64,000 nucleotides of DNA from contig NW_026570402.1 of assembly GCF_019649055.1 (NCBI RefSeq), forward strand, positions 1 to 64,000, in the 5' to 3' direction. The position numbers were made by a program, and so were the translations under genes. Every line of letters starts with the position of its first letter. Position 1 is the first letter of the stretch. Under the pieces are notes generated by a model. It searched no databases and was not told where the DNA came from. It saw only the letters and a list, made by a program, of their open reading frames with translations. The DNA comes from Paramacrobiotus metropolitanus. Its lineage: Eukaryota > Tardigrada > Eutardigrada > Parachela > Macrobiotidae. This document shows, in pieces, positions 46,813-58,244 of the stretch.

Positions 46813-47458
46813 AGGATCATCTTGAGACTGTCGTGTCCAATGCTGCTGAACTGTTCGGATCGCAGAATTTTATCACTGGAAGCCGTCACGATATTCATGC
46901 ATTTCTCCACAAAATTAAGCCGATGAGGGCTCCAACGGTTGGCCTGTGGAAAGAAGGGGCACAAATTTAATTGGCTTTTATCTGCTGATTACCTAATACC
47001 TAGCACGGGGTTACGATGAGAGTTCTACTTAGAACCAACATTGTCCAGCGTGATCAGGCAGTTATCTGCATTCAGATGTTGGAAGATGTAGGCGCAACAG
47101 GTGTCAGCCATTAAGGGAAAACCAAATTTATCAGCGCAGTGCAGTGTTGGGAAGACGTTAGCTTCGTTGATGCCTTCCAGCGAATCAGTGTACACATAAC
47201 TGAGCAAGTTGGCGAACGCGTCACAAGGAATGTCAGGAAAGTGAATAATCAACGGGCACGATTCAGGCACGCTTTTACTAATCATTGAGTTGAATACGTC
47301 GCTGCTGTTGCACAGAATATTCCTGCAAAAGCGAAATCAACTACCCTTGCAATGGAGACCGAACAATGATCGCATATTTACGATTAGTATTAAGCAGTTT
47401 ATAATTCCTTTTGCAATGAAATATACTTGTGTGCGGGGAAGGTTTTCTCAGTGCCAAA

Positions 47459-47500
47459 TTGGCGTCCCACAGCGAAGTGCACATCGCTGTGGGACGCCAA
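47459..47500. other. Inverted templated mutation in G9 exon 1
   Basis: TTGGCGTCCCACAGCGA (47459-47475) is followed after 8 bp by its exact reverse complement (47484-47500). In G6, G7 and G11 this second position holds ordinary BTB sequence. Net change is -2 bp. Confidence 0.85.
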
Positions 47501-47842
47501 CTAACATGCGCTTTATGCGATCCAGCACTCCCACAGCGCCACGACGTTCAACGCTGGTAGCGATGATAGGAGCCTCACTGGCCTCCGATGACTGATTCAT
47601 GCACATAGTAGAACTGCAGGCCATGAGATGCAAGCTCAAATTCGAATCCAGATAACTTCGAAGTCAAAACAAATTTTCAGCAAAAAATCTATAAGGCTAT
47701 CAGCTGCTGTTTGGCTTTGGAATGAAGGTGCCGTGGCCCGTGTGTAACTACAGCAGTGTCGCCTCTGAAGTCTTAACAGCGTCTAGCAATCGCCTATGGG
47801 CGGCGGCCATGCTTGTCCAGTCAACAAATCATCTTCCGTTTA

Positions 47843-47850
47843 CCGGAAGT
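47843..47850 (+). promoter_or_regulatory. ETS-like CCGGAAGT upstream of G9
   Basis: 219 bp before the ATG, in the same TTTACCGGAAGTCGT context as G7. Confidence 0.5.
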
Positions 47851-48493
47851 CGTATCTATATATGGTTTCGTTTTATTAAACATTCGGAGAAAATTCGAAG
47901 CAATAATTGTGAACAAGGTATTAATAAATTTAGCAACAACCCCGCGCAGCGTGTTCAGATTCTTAAATCTAATCTTATTATTTTTGACACAGTCAAATTC
48001 TTACTTATAATTTTATTATTTTCTATTATTATATACAGATGTCAAGTCATACAGTACACACTAGACACCAAAAGAATACGATCGCCAAATATCTAAAAAC
48101 GAGGTAGCATTTTAATAATTTTTAAGATTTTAGATTCAAAAATCGCGATAACGAGAAGCGCCTTCTACCACTTTTCGTACTCACCATCAGCGTTTTAGCT
48201 GTTGCGTAAGGAATCGCCATGTGGGTCTGGCTGTTCTGACAGTACGGAAACTTTGATTCGAGAGGATATTCTTTTTGTTCATGATTAAATTTTAATTAAA
48301 TATCAAGTCGTATACTGCACTTGCAGTTTTTGTTTAACAGGTGACTATTGCAATTAACACATCGCGGCATTGGCCAATATTCAGAGAATTCCGAGCGTAA
48401 GATTGTTAGTTCATCAGCCAGGTAGTTAATGAGTCAACTAAGCCACACAAAAATTAATTTTAAGACATTCTACAGACTACTTTCGGTGGTCTA
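47851..48493. other. Intergenic stretch between G10 and G9, AT-rich, no gene seen
   Basis: A low-complexity AT-rich patch lies at about 47990-48030. No exon was found. Confidence 0.4.
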
Positions 48494-51400
48494 TCAGTTG
48501 AAAACAAACAGCACGCTCGGTACCAACACGATCGGTTCAAGGCAGACTAGGGCATCCGGTGAACGTTTCCGTTTACGAGCGGCTTGAGCCTTCCCGTTGC
48601 CGATCTCCGTGGCTTTCTTCCACGCCATCACCTGCAAATGTCCCAAATAAATCTTATCGAATGCCACTTCCCGTTTAGGTCGGCCCGGCAAAGCGATGAT
48701 ATGGCGGCAATCCTCCGCTTTGACATATTTGGCTTTCTCATGGTTGTACCAGACCGGTTGCCGAGCGGTTAAGTAGTCGGATGCGCGAATGATATCCCCC
48801 GGGTCCACTTTCATCAGGTCTTCATTCTCATCATAATCGTCATCGGCGTCGCCATCATAATCATCATCCTTGTTATCGTCATGATATTCGTCATCTTCGC
48901 TGTCGTAGTCGTAGTCGTCGGGATGAGGACGTACGTTAAAATAATTCAGAGGCAGGCAGAGGGCTGCTGAGCCACGCGATCCCATCACTAATGCAGGCAC
49001 GTACAAGGTCTCATCACTATCAGCCACAAATACTTGCTCCGCGTGCTTGAATTCCACCTCGCCGACAAGGATGACGGGGGGCCGGCGGGGTTGCGTGGGA
49101 AATCGGCCTTTGTCATGGCATACGTCCAATAACGATAAGGCTTCAAAGAATCCACTCTACACACACAAACCGATTCGGGAAACATTTTGGAGTCGAAGAG
49201 ACCATTTTTTCGAAGTCTTGATAATTTTGGTTTGGTTTAAGTCTGAAATGGATCTCGTGATCCGAGAATTAAAATAAGCGTCAACGGTGCCTAATTCTAA
49301 TGCGGAAATTCAACAGAATTCAATTCACAACATTTATATTGAATGCGAAACAGTAGCAGCCTTTCCCCAAAAATATTTCATTTTCGAACTTCATTTTGCA
49401 TTTTAAAAAGCGATCAGCTTTACTGCCTTACTTTGGCGGGTTTGTCAGGCACTTGACTGATGGGTGTCAGTAACGGGAATCGGATCAGGTAAAATAATTC
49501 TCCCAGGACCTCGCGCCGGTTAGCGGGCGACGCCTCCAAATTTCTCCGTGCGCAGGCAGCAGCAGCCCATCTGCGAGAAAAACAGAATGTAACTGTCAGG
49601 TTCATAAATCTCGAACATAGATCTACAAGAAGTCTTCTCAAGTTGCAAAATCATAATACTTCTAAGTAATTTCGTACGGGTGATGCCACTGGACGGACCA
49701 GAACATAGATCGCTCCCCTGCTTTAACTGCTGATATTGATTTACCCGTTTATGGTGTTTGTGGAAGTATGTACGTATGTATCATCATTTACTATGTAATA
49801 ATTATTGTATTATGTATTGTATGTAGTATGTATCGGAATTCGGGAAGTACGCATCTTTACTGGAACTCGACAACTTGCAACTGAACTCATAATACAGCAA
49901 CCGCTGGAAGTACAACATAGCGTTGCTAGGTAGAAAGCATCATAGAATCTCGAGAATCTTATGTACGTAGGTACTACCAAGAACTTACTATAGGTAGTAG
50001 TAGTAAGTACACTATAGTAAGTACTATAGTACTCACACTATAGTAAGTACTTGGTACTACGTATCGTACGTATAGGTACGCGCACATCACACCGTTCTAT
50101 ATTGTTATTAATTAAGTTTTGATACCTTGTTTTTAATTCTGTTTATCATTTTCCGTTGTCGAACAAAACCGCTGTAGCGGTGCCACGAAATTAGCAGTTG
50201 GCAATGCGCTAGTGTACATGTGAGCTTGGCTGATAAGAAAAGTGGTGAAGGTAACTCAGTTCTGGTTTGTTCACAATATGATCAAAATTATTCGTCTGCA
50301 GTTCTTGTTATTAATGTCCCCATGCTTGTAACCGGCGGGAATGGTGAAAGCCACAGGACAAAACCGCTACGTTTCCACTATTAGACTAACCGTAGTTCCC
50401 TACTGACCTATTCACTGCCGTGAAAATGATGTCCTCGTCGGCCAACAGGGTGTCGCGTTCCAGAATGGCGCGCAAGGTGCCGGGCGGTAATTCAGTGAAC
50501 CGCTTCGACCGGAGAACTTCCTCACAGTGTACGTCAACATAATGCAGACAATTTTCCACGACCCTGTCGATACCAACAGCACACGCCAGCGCCTGCGCAG
50601 TAACCAAGTAAATGTTAGGAAGTTCGTGTAGATCATAAACATGAGCAGACGTACATTCTCCAGATGCAGTAAACAGTGAGGAGAATCTACTGTGAGGCGA
50701 TCCTCCGCGACGAGATCCCGAATGACGAAATCAAAGCAGGTGTCGGCCAGTAATGACAAGTCGTATTTGTCGGCGCACTTCATCGTCGGATGAACATTTT
50801 CCAACGTCACCTTTTCATTGTCGGCATAGATATATCTGTAACACGATGTATCATGGAGAACCGTTGGTCATTCAATAAACCAGAGTAAAATCTATAACTC
50901 CGTTTTTCAAGCTGACCTTTATTAATTTCATCGTAATGAGAGCATTTTATACGACGAATAAACGTATCCAACGAAATAGGTTAAAGTTTTAACAAGCTAT
51001 AACAAGAAAATTTCCTCTAATTTCTCATGATCCGGTATTGTGCCCATCACGCACATAGCGTTTCCTCTTTGAATCTGTATGGAGATCCGCTGCCGGAAAA
51101 ATTCCTTCGCCCGTGGTTGCCCGGTAGTGGCCGCGACGAGGTGTCCGATTTTATCCACTAGCTTCTTAGCTCCGCCGCCCAAAGGTCCGTAGGTTTCGAA
51201 GGCAGCGGTGACAAAATCGTACCTTGGCTGAAGCCACGCATGTTTTGCGAGCTTTTTTGTTTCGGCTAGTTCCGCTGCCGCACCGACATTGACGGATGTA
51301 CGATCAACATAAGAAGTTGCCAGAGTGTCAACACAGGTTACGTCTATTGCGAGTGGTTTACCACGTTCCCATGGGATAAGCGTAACTACATCCGGTCTTT

Positions 51401-53029
51401 TGTTACCCACTATGGCCAATCCTTTCGGTTCTACTCTGGCAGGGAAACCGCCCGTCGTTAACGCGCGAGCGAACTCCCTGCTGATGCCATCGTGTCTAGG
51501 TAGTCGTCCGGCTGATCGTTTGCACCGCATTCCATGTCTCCCGAACTCGTCCACCCATTCGCCGCATTTACATTCATGAGGAGTTACGATAGGGGCACCT
51601 AATCGTAGAGCGACGCTGGTCTGAAAATCAATATTTTCTAACAGATTACCTAAGCAAGCAGCTGGTAATGCGTGAATCCAGTAACCGGATTCTGGTGTTG
51701 ACACCGCCTTCAAATGTGCGACTTCTGTGGCGGAGACACGGAGTGCAGAAAGGTCAGAGAGGGCACGCAAGGTCGCAGGAGTGTCCCATGCTTTTTGGAC
51801 GCTGTGAAGGGGTTCAGCCGGCACATCATTTAAACCTGTAAGCAACTTCCAGGCCAGTGTTGCGGATGTTACATCGGTCGGTGGTAGTATCGGGCATAAT
51901 TTAGAGATAAGCGGGCGCACAGAGGAAGCCGATGCCAGGTAGGCGGAGGGAGCTAGCTCCTCGGTGCGTCGTATACCTAAACCACCCAATCGAACAGGAA
52001 GTGATGCCTGCATCCACGTAGGGTGATCCATTTTCACGTTAGTGATGGTCTCCACAGCAGCGCGAAAAGTTTGATCTAGGGCGTATAATTCTTCCGGAAA
52101 CTGCCACGCCAAGGAAGTACGAAGGAGGTGAACGATTTTCGGTACGCCAAGGCAATTTTTTAACAAAAACAGTGCTTGGTGTTTTGGAATTAGCGTAAGT
52201 CGTTCGCTCATGTTCTTCACTTCTTCCACTTTCTTTTTAATTACGGGTGTTACTCCTGTCGGCAACAAAGGTGATCCCAAGAGGCTGAGCTTGTCTTTGG
52301 ACACCACCGACAAACTGGGAAAATGTGCCTTGAAATTTGCAGCGACCTCTTCTTGTTGTGTGTCCGATCCACCGCAGATAAAGAGCTCGCATTTTGAAAG
52401 AGCTCGTAATGAGAACAACTGGTCAAAGTTATTACGTAACTGAACTTATCAACTTGTAACTGCGTATGACGTCGTAGGATCGATGAACATACTTCAGCAT
52501 ATTTGCGAAGCCCACAGGAGGAATATCCGGAATATGAATTGGAGCATCGCACTTCTCAGGCAGACTCCCGTGGAACATGGTGTAAAATACATCGCTGGCA
52601 CTGCTTAGCACGAGCCTGTTAAATACTGCAGGTCGTTTAAATAACCTACTGTTATCGGCGTGGCAGCTAGTGGCCTGCTTCAGCATCTTTTGCGTTAATT
52701 TTGGTCCTGGTTACGAAAACGTTAGTTTCGAGTGAGAAAAAGCCAAAACTTTCAAAGATACACTGCTTGGCTAGTTGGCTGTAATATCCAGTATTTGTAC
52801 AACAGGCAAGCCGTCAAACGGTCTCAGATCGTAAGAGTCCGTCCAGCGAGATAACGGCAACTTACTTGTGGGCTTTGAAGATTTTCGCTGGTCCGAAATC
52901 TCGTCCTACGGAGAACTGGACATCGCTCAGATCTCCAGTCTGTAGTATCTGCACCATCCGCTGAGCGACCGCGGGAATCGTGCCCCGTGTGAAGCTGGCT
53001 CTGGTCAGTCCAGGCGCAGTTTTCGACAT
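48494..53029 (-). CDS. G10: intact type A BTB-BACK protein with acidic loop, 484 aa
   Basis: Exons 53029-52866, 52615-52493, 50835-50655, 50592-50408, 49570-49432 and 49156-48494; 485 codons with the stop and GT-AG throughout. BTB (about 33-155) has S-D-V-Q-F-S-V-G-R and S-D-V-F-Y-T-M-F; BACK (about 157-218) has V-V-E-N-C-L-H-Y-V-D and L-E-R-D-T-L-L. The linker has N-R-R-E-V-L-G and Y-L-I-R-F-P. The type A domain (about 264-484) starts F-P-T-Q-P-R-R-P-P-V-I, has P-A-L-V-M-G-S-R-G-S, then an Asp/Glu/Tyr-rich loop of about 45 residues, K-V-D-P-G-D-I-I, and a basic R-K-R-K-R-S that could act as a nuclear signal. Intron 2 is stretched by a LINE fragment. Confidence 0.9.
48822..48935 (-). repeat. 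Trinucleotide-rich tract coding the acidic loop of G10
   Basis: Plus-strand TCATCG/TCATCA/GTCGTA triplets give the Asp/Glu/Tyr run. The matching tract in G8 (about 40250-40320) is shorter and differently arranged. Confidence 0.75.
49780..50060. repeat. GTA/TAC-rich palindromic patch in intron 4 of G10
   Basis: Dense TATGTA, GTACTA and ACTATAGTAAGTACT motifs, several self-complementary. No coding signal. Confidence 0.5.
50997..52418 (-). mobile_element. 5'-truncated LINE with endonuclease-like C terminus, in intron 2 of G10
   Basis: A 473-codon open frame covers the RT thumb and C-terminal parts of a non-LTR element family common in marine invertebrates: A-L-S-K-C-E, L-L-G-S-P-L, L-P-V-R-L-G-G-L-G-I-R, then C-x-C-G-x-x-V-D-x-x-G-R-H-G-M-x-C, R-L-P-R-H, and K-R-P-D-V-V followed by A-I-D-V-T, which look like the PD-(D/E)xK core of a restriction-like endonuclease. 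It ends Q-R-I-S-I-Q-I-Q-R-G-N-A. No stop interrupts it, suggesting a young insertion. Intron 2 is 1.66 kb here against 0.21 kb in G8. Confidence 0.82.
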
Positions 53030-53116
53030 TTCCACAGTTGCACGGGTGGACACACAGGGTTATCGACAGCTTTATACCTGAATGACAGCTGCTAGTGACA
53101 GATAGACAGATATAGT

Positions 53117-53842
53117 ATACCGAGACATTACGAAAGCTAAGGCATAAAATCGAACTGGCAGCCTGTACGATGACGTCACGGTAGGGGAGACCCCATGTTA
53201 TGAAGTCCATAGGCTTGCACAATTTTGCGTTCCAGCAGAACGAATTTTCCTGGTGTCTAAATGATTTTTCTTCTGTTTAAAACTCAAAAACATTATGCTC
53301 CCTCACCGTCCCCAAAAATTCTAGCGGTAAAAAGTGAGTTATCGCACACTTTGGCCTCTCAAATGGTGGTTCCAAAAGCCAAGGTAGTGGTGTGTCTTCA
53401 AAGAGTGGTTAAGCTGTAACCACTGTCGTTTCCGTTATGATTGAAGTCCAGGAAACAAAGTCAAGTAAAAATATAACTTTCTGGACTCATATTTCAGAAA
53501 ATGAACACACACTGATAGTCAGCAACTTGGTCGGAAGACCGTAGCCGTCCACAGTAAATCCACACCACAAGTGCAGGCTTCTTCCATAGACTTCCATGTT
53601 AACTGAAAACACTCATATCGCATCCAGTTTGCCACGGATCCGCGCTAACTCAGCATAAAAAAAAATAACAAATTATTCTCTTTCTTTTGAGATGTTTCTG
53701 TAGGCTTATTAACAAAAATACAAGGAATTCTAGAATTTCAAAGTTGTATGTAAGTCTATGGGCAACACAGTGCACCGTCTCCACTATCCCGACTTCATCG
53801 CAGTCGATTTTATGCCTTAGCTTTCGTAATGTCTCGAGTATA
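53117..53842. repeat. Foldback-type inverted repeat upstream of G10
   Basis: About 37 bp (53117-53153, with GAGACATTACGAAAGCTAAG) recurs in reverse complement at 53804-53842 with one indel, spaced by about 650 bp. It lies between the G10 ATG and its promoter module. Confidence 0.75.
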
Positions 53843-54034
53843 CGTATAATATCCTAGTAGTGCTCGTATCGAGATTTAGCAATGCTTCCTCATCGCAGCG
53901 TTATAGAAAGCAAAAAATCAAAATTAATCGAAACACCCAGTCGTGTGAATTACACTTGCTTTCCGACACTTCTTACAGATAGCGAAAATGAGTTTTTAAT
54001 CTGATGTGCAGATGTGCATTGTGCAACTCGCACA

Positions 54035-54114
54035 CCGGAAGTAGATCATTTGAACGAGCCGTCCCCCGCATAAGACCTTGCATTCATTAGGAATGCATAT
54101 CTCGGCGACCGCCC
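54035..54114 (+). promoter_or_regulatory. Composite promoter module of G10, displaced
   Basis: CCGGAAGT (54035) and GGCGACCGCCC (54104) are 69 bp apart and closely match the G8 module, including GTAGATCATTT and GTCCCCCG. It is 1006 bp from the ATG. Subtracting the ~730-bp foldback gives about 275 bp, in line with the sister genes. Confidence 0.65.
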
Positions 54115-55254
54115 ATGATTGCAGCTCTGTAGACGGAAAAAAACCGGGATACTTTAGTCTCCCGGCCAACGACGTTCCCGAGTTCTTCGGCAGCGACTGT
54201 CCATTCAAATCCACCCAGGGGACGCCTTAAAAGCATCTTGTCGGCCCAGGTGCAATTTCGCCGACACTGACGAACCACTCGGATATTATTAAATCAGAGC
54301 GCCCTAAAATTAACCGACATATCCCGGCCGCCTACTGCAAAGTCCCAGGGAACGTGCTTACCGCCGCGCCGCGTGCAGGAAGTAGCCGCAGCCCATCACC
54401 TTATTATTGTTGATCAGCAGGTGACCACGTCTCTTTCCCGTTTCTCAACCACTTTCGTCGGATACCAGCGCCCTTCGTGCTGCGTACACACCGCATAACA
54501 AAACGGGTACGGGCCGATGTGGCGTTGGATGCTGACTTCCGGTTGCGGCGAGAACTGGAGTGCTGACATTTCTGGAGCATGTTTGGGTGGGAACCTGCAC
54601 CACAGCATCCTGCTTCATAAACAACGCACTCGACCAAAGGCATTTACATAAAGATAGTATAAGATGATAGTGTCAAGTGTCAGCTGCACGTTCTCTTTAT
54701 ATAACGGGGAAACACATAACACATCGATTTTGTCAGTTTTGTTACGATTCCGATAGAAAATGAGATAATAAATGAGAACGGACGGGGAAATTTAGGTTCG
54801 TTCCACTGTTTCGTTCAGTTTCGTTTCCTGTTCCGTTTAATAAAAATATCTATAGAAGTACTTTAAGCATAGACGAAAGAAATTCAAATTCAAACATTAG
54901 TACGCTGTTTTCTTCTTACCAAGAACACGCTGATTTCGTTAGCTGTGCTTCTGCTTAGCAAGAATGCGATTATGAAAAATTTACATACAACGCGATTATG
55001 AAAATAACAGAAGCACGAATATCTATACAATATAAAAAAATTACAAAATCAGTGCAAATGAACTTTGGGTCAGTAATAGTGAGCGCCATCCCAGTTCGTA
55101 GGTTATGCGACAAAATTGGATTTAATCCGGACAGCACCCTACTGTTTGCTTTACATTTCAGGAGCAAGCTGCTCAAGCAGCATTAGATTCGTAAACTTAA
55201 TCGCTATCCCTCGCTCGAACAGCGGCCGCGTCCATGTGTTAACCACCGTGCTTC
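54115..55254. other. Stretch between G11 and G10, one unrecognised short frame
   Basis: A minus-strand frame (54608-54414) reads coding-like (H-I-G-P-Y-P-F-C-Y-A-V, G-R-W-Y-P-T-K-V-V-E) and faintly recalls the W-x-P-A-V-V strand of the type A domain. No flanking exons were found. The rest is empty. Confidence 0.3.
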
Positions 55255-58002
55255 TTAGCTACCGCATTGGTCGAGATAGCGGTCGTAATACGAGCGTCGC
55301 CTGTGTTCTTCGAGGGCGTACCGCAAACGATTCAGATCTAGCCGATTACGGCGGAATCCCGACCCTGCATTTGAGGAACTAACTTCCCCCTTCCCAGTTG
55401 TCGGTGGTTTCGCTTGGAAACCGGCACGTGCTGGCAGAGGCCCACTATTCAGCGCGGCAGTCTTGGACGAACACTCCATCTCGGTGTGTGTACGCGAACT
55501 GGCCGTTACGTTGCTGAATCGGCTTCGGCGTGGCTCTGTCGGAAACGGAAGGGCTGGCTTTTCCGGGGCGTGTTTGTACAGGTAGATATCACGTAGCTCG
55601 GTGAGCAGCAGTAGTCCACTCTAGCCAAAAATACATACGCATAAAATACCATTCTAATACTAGTAATATTACGTAGTAATCAAGCAGTGAAAATCGATCG
55701 TGACAGTGATACAGTACTGATACAATTCATTCAGCATATTAAAGCGAATGAATGTTGTCTAAGCGGTTCACAAAACGCGACATCCTGTTCTGATTAGCTT
55801 GCCATAAGCGTTTAATAACTATGTAGACACATTATCCGAAGCTGACCATTCTATTTCTATTCCTGATTTTAGCTGTGTTTCTTCTTCCGTTCGTACGGGA
55901 CGACGTCTAATAAATTAGACCTGCGATCTGGCCGCACAGTGAACTGGTGTTTCTCTCGCTCGTGTATCGTAATCATAGCTGATTCGTGACCTTAAATCCT
56001 TTTTCAACCCGTACAATCGCAAGCTCCCTCGAAGCGCTGAGTAAGCAATTCGAGTTGAGATGCTTTAAGAGCATCGTTTCAATAGTGGAGTAGCTAAATG
56101 CAACTCATACTTCATTGATAAATGTTGTCAACTTTACACTACCTCGTTGCCAACGAGGTGAACTGAGAACTTTTAAAAAGAACAAGTAAAAAGGTTTATT
56201 GAAATTTTTAAAGGATAACTTTTAAAATGTTGTTATTAATATTACTACTTAACAAAATATAATTATAGAAGACGGTGAATCAGGAACCTGTAAAACACTG
56301 TTGCGGATTAAAAGCAAATGCTTGCAACTGGCAAACTTTCGATGCGCAGTCCTGTTTTGCAAATAAGATGATCACACCACTGCAGTTCAACTCACCTGGA
56401 TCGGTCCCACGGCCAACTGAGCATCTGTCATGAGCGGAAAGCGAATGAGAAAGAGCGCCGCACCCAGCACTTCCCGCCGTTTGGCGGCGGACGGTTCCAA
56501 GTTGCGTTCCCGGCAAGCCGCCACTGCCCACCTGCTTTGACAGACTAGAAATAAACCGGTTCCACAAAACTTGCTGCGCAGTAACAAAATACATTTTCCG
56601 CATAAAGGCGGCAGCGAAAGATTACAAGGCATGACTCCCATGTTGGGAATAGAGTCATGACTGCGCATTTAGACTAATTTTTTCGCGTGCGGAAAGATAA
56701 AATTTTCAGTACATTGTTGGATTGTAGCGCTTCCGCTGCAATTATACTGAAACTTTTGTTCCTAATTGCACAGAAATTTCATGATAAGGGCAGAGCCAAG
56801 TTTATTTTTAACGAACGGATTCTACAGACTTCCGGCGCGTGACACAAATGGAACTGCCCAGAATTGCAGCATTCTTCGGTTTGTATCTGGGAAAATATCT
56901 GAAAGCTCCCATTCCTTATGGTTTTTAATTTTTGCCCCGAAAAGTGACTTCTTCTACGAAACTCTGACTGGAAAATAAAAAGCGCGTTATGGGAATCAGT
57001 TTAAGTGGAAAAAGGTAGAGCTATTAAAAAAGAGAGCAAGGGCCCATTCAAGAAGAGGATTTACGGAAAATCTGTTGACTGATTGATATATTTTCAAGAT
57101 ATGGTTCTTTTAATTGTTTTTCTTACTTGTCCACTGCCATATACACGATACTCTCATGGACGGACAGAGATGAACGCTGTAGAATCTTAATCAAACTGTC
57201 GTGTCCAATGCTGCTAAACCGCTCCGACCGCAGAATTTCGTCACTGGAAGCGTCGACGATCTCGAAACACTTCCCCATAATCTTAACGTTACCAGGGCTC
57301 CAACGGTTGGCCTGCCAAAGGAACATTAATTTAATACGCTATTAAATACTGACTATGCAGCATAAAAGTTCACGGGATTATAATAAGAGTAAAATTTAGT
57401 TTTGAACCAACATTTTCCAGCGTGGTCAGGCAGTTATCCGCATTCAGGTGTTCGATGATGTAAGCGCAACAGGTGTCCACCAGCAAGGGCAAACCGAATT
57501 TATCAGCGCAGTGCAGGGTTGGAAAGACGTTGTCTGCGTTGATTCCTTCCACCGAATCGGTGTACACATAATTGAGCAGGTTGGCGAACGCGTCGGAAAG
57601 AATGTCTGGGAAGTGAATAACCAACGGACACGATTCAGCCACGCAGTTGCAGATCATCGAGTAGAATACATCGCTGCTGTTGCACAGGATGTTCCTGCAA
57701 AAACAACATCCGATCACCTCGCACTGGAAACCCTTCACACAATGATCCCATATTCTAAATTCGTACTGGTTAATTTACAAGTCGTTTTTCAATGAAATAT
57801 ACTTGTGCGCGGGGAAGATTTTCTCTTGGCCAAATTGGCGCCCCACAGAGAACTGCACATCGCTGAGTTCTCCGCTGGCCAGCATGCGCTTCATGCGATC
57901 GAGTATTCCAACAGCGCCACGGCGTTCTGCGCCGACGGAGATGGCTGGAGCCTCACTGGACTCCGCTGGTGAGTTTAAGCACATGGTAGAATCACTTGCC
58001 AT
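55255..58002 (-). CDS. G11: intact type B BTB-BACK protein, 389 aa
   Basis: Exons 58002-57803 (200 bp), 57694-57412 (283), 57311-57127 (185), 56531-56396 (136) and 55620-55255 (366); 390 codons with the stop. The donor after exon 2 is GTTGGT, shared with G9. BTB has S-D-V-Q-F-S-V-G-R, N-S-S-D-V-F-Y-S-M-I and Y-V-Y-T-D-S-V-E-G; BACK has M-G-K-C-F-E-I-V-D and L-Q-R-S-S-L. The linker has K-R-R-E-V-L-G and L-I-R-F-P. The tail begins L-L-T-E-L-R-D-I-Y-L-Y-K-H-A-P-E-K-P and then differs from the other type B tails: little proline, ending with an Arg-rich E-E-H-R-R-R. The switch is near T-E-M-E-C and may reflect an old frameshift. Confidence 0.88.
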
Positions 58003-58236
58003 GAAAACGAATGCAGACACAAATTCTGATTCTAGAACCTAGACAAATTCCACTTGACGTCTGACACTGAGCGAAATTTATGAAGTTTGACTCAAAATGT
58101 TTCGGTTATTGTGCAGTGGGTCAGTCTGCGACTCTGCGTTCTGCATCTGCTGTGCGAATGATTTGATGTGAAACGAGAGCCTGCAGACGGCTACCATGCT
58201 TTGCAATTTGAGTATACTGAATCTATTTCCGGTAAT

Positions 58237-58244
58237 CCGGAAGT
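58237..58244 (+). promoter_or_regulatory. ETS-like CCGGAAGT upstream of G11
   Basis: 235 bp before the ATG; a TTTCCGGT in the opposite sense lies just before it. Confidence 0.5.

Larger units (their letters stand above)
43943..47624 (-). pseudogene. G9: type B BTB-BACK gene broken by a LINE and a frameshift
   Basis: Exons 47624-47427, 47322-47040, 46943 to about 46812 continuing about 45786-45735, 44993-44858 and 44455-43943. Two lesions are visible. Exon 1 is 198 bp against 200 in G6 and G11, because about 14 bp were replaced by an inverted copy of nearby sequence, shifting the frame before the BTB core. Exon 3 (BACK) is split by a 1-kb LINE fragment after I-G-H-D-S-L-K-M-I-L. The remaining exons are open: fused BTB exon with S-D-V-F-N-S-M-I, linker N-R-R-K-V-L-G and L-V-R-F-P, and a 170-residue proline-rich tail with P-P-Y-F-S-Y-A-T-P. 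Confidence 0.85.
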
